From Firmicutes bacterium UBA4882 (GTDB taxonomy: Bacteria; Bacillota; UBA4882), in assembly GCA_002399265.1 (NCBI GenBank), contig DHDG01000010.1, forward strand, positions 19,421 through 24,812: a stretch of 5,392 nt of DNA, given 5' to 3'. Of the stretch, positions 4,526-5,392 are shown in pieces. The notes below the pieces were generated by a model. That model did not search any database and had not been told where the DNA came from. It was given only the letters and a program-made list of their open reading frames with translations. The position numbers were made by a program, and so were the translations under genes. Positions within the stretch are counted from its first letter, which is position 1, and each line of letters begins with the position of its first letter.

Positions 4526-5392
4526 GACCGCTTTCCTCTTTCCTTGTTCCAGGCGGGATTCCCATATTTCTCAAGCATCAATTGCTCTGCGAGTAGACGC
4601 TCATTTTCCGTGAGGCTCCCGCGCTGCAAATCCAGGCCCAGCGTTTGCGCAAAGCCGGCAATCATCGCGTCAATGACAGTAGCAGGTTCGATTTGGGGCG
4701 GTTGTTCCTGTTGCTGTTGCTGTTGCTGTGCCAGTTCCTCTGACGATCGCTCTGCCATGGCCAGGGCTTCTCTGATGCCGGTCGCCCGGCCCTCAAAAAT
4801 ACGCCGGCTTCTTTCGCGGACTTCTTCCCGCTCAAAACGAAGCAAAGCAAAAAGCTCCCGAGACTGCGTTTCCAGCAGAATCGACCCATGCTGCAACAGT
4901 GCCTCATCCCGTCGGACTTGCGCACTACCGATGATTTTCTTGCCACCAACGGTAATTTCATACCAGGAGGGCGAATCAAAACAAGCGGCTGAACCCCGCA
5001 GCCGTTCGGCAATGTCGCCGTCCGTCACACCCTCCACCGGCTTGTGACTGCGCACTTCCAACCCCAGGAGTTCCAATCCGCGCGCCAAGCCGCCGCTAAT
5101 CCATTGATAAGAAGCCAGCACAGTGCCTGCAGCCCCATAAGAACGACTTGCCACAATGGCGTAGGTAACTTCTTTATTGTGCAGCACGGCCCGCCCGCCG
5201 GTTGGTCTCCGGACCACCGCAACCCCATTGGCCGCGCAGGCCTCTAGATCAATCTCCTTGGCCAGGTCCTGAAAATAGCCTAACGAAAGCGTGGGCACCT
5301 GCCAGAAATAAAAACGAACGGTCGGGGGCACTTGCCCCCGACCATGTTCAATCAGAATGGCTTCGTCAACCGCCATGTTCCAGGCGGCTTCC
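4522..5392 (-). CDS. lipM: Octanoyltransferase LipM-like, biotin/lipoate transferase family (5' partial)
   Basis: The enzyme belongs to the BPL/LplA/LipB fold and probably moves octanoyl from acyl carrier protein to GcvH in lipoate synthesis. Numbering from the methionine at 5376, key features are RFYFWQVPTLSLGYFQ (21-36), RRPTGGRAVLHNKEVTY (56-72), the likely catalytic Cys132 in ACFDSPSWYE, and Lys147 in KKIIGSAQ followed by LLQHGSILL (160-168). Cysteine in this CFD motif favours LipM over the lipoate ligase LplA, which has none there. The C-terminal signature ends KYGNPAWNKER (270-280). The codons before 5376 read EAAWN in frame, matching the family's conserved 'AWNMAvDEA', so the true start lies beyond the right edge, some 15 residues away. 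A Q7 tract (217-223) is unusual. The stop (TAG) overlaps the DUF1444 stop. The choice between LipM and LipL-type amidotransferase is the main uncertainty. Confidence 0.85.
   Translation of the reverse strand, partial: EAAWNMAVDEAILIEHGRGQVPPTVRFYFWQVPTLSLGYFQDLAKEIDLEACAANGVAVVRRPTGGRAVLHNKEVTYAIVASRSYGAAGTVLASYQWISGGLARGLELLGLEVRSHKPVEGVTDGDIAERLRGSAACFDSPSWYEITVGGKKIIGSAQVRRDEALLQHGSILLETQSRELFALLRFEREEVRERSRRIFEGRATGIREALAMAERSSEELAQQQQQQQEQPPQIEPATVIDAMIAGFAQTLGLDLQRGSLTENERLLAEQLMLEKYGNPAWNKERGKRS
4708..4728 (-). repeat. CAG/CAA microsatellite encoding seven glutamines
   Basis: On the minus strand seven alternating CAG and CAA codons encode Q217-Q223 of the LipM-like protein, followed by EQPPQ. 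The tract sits in the linker between the catalytic core and the C-terminal helices. As a short-unit repeat it could change length by slippage in steps of three or six bases without breaking the frame. Confidence 0.85.

Noticed and set aside
4544..5047. Plus-strand open frame with a run of seven cysteines
   Set aside because: It is the antisense of the lipM-like gene; the cysteine run is only the complement of the CAG/CAA tract, and no family is recognisable.
4522..5392. Lipoate-protein ligase LplA instead of LipM
   Set aside because: The conserved cysteine in CFDSPSWYE and the C-terminal KYxxxxWN signature fit LipM better, although the families share a fold.

Overview
The window looks like an ordinary chromosomal segment of a Bacillota bacterium (Firmicutes in the broad sense). 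Base composition is roughly balanced by eye. The case rests on strong Shine-Dalgarno sites (GGAGGT, AAAGGAG), use of GTG and TTG starts, a LipM-type octanoyltransferase and a DUF1444 (YtpQ-like) protein, both families best known from that phylum. I cannot name a genus. There is no rRNA, tRNA, CRISPR array, integrase or complete transposon.

Layout, left to right. Bases 1-204 are the 3' end of a sensor histidine kinase gene (ATP-binding domain only). After a 131-base gap with a possible response-regulator direct repeat comes a plus-strand gene (336-1109) for a membrane-anchored or secreted CBM9-like beta-sandwich protein. It converges on, and overlaps by 27 bases, a minus-strand pair: a GNAT-family acetyltransferase (2460-3440) followed 30 bases later by a 12-helix MFS transporter (1083-2429). 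These two are probably one transcript. A 209-base divergent intergenic region (3441-3649) holds the most striking non-coding object, a perfect 29-bp inverted repeat (3545-3623) that looks like a REP/MITE-type palindrome. To its right is a plus-strand gene starting with TTG (3650-4525) for a membrane-anchored DUF1444 protein. Its stop codon overlaps the stop of a convergent lipM-like gene (4522 to beyond the right edge), which carries a seven-glutamine tract.

How the genes work together: only the acetyltransferase/MFS pair looks functionally linked by position, perhaps as modification plus transport of a small molecule. The histidine kinase may regulate the CBM9-like gene next to it. The others look like unrelated housekeeping or accessory genes packed with overlapping 3' ends. 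I do not see a convincing new multi-gene system. The items most worth a second look are the nested palindrome upstream of the DUF1444 gene, its outer arms that could mask that gene's ribosome binding site, the membrane-anchored DUF1444 protein itself, and the poly-Q insertion in the LipM-like enzyme.
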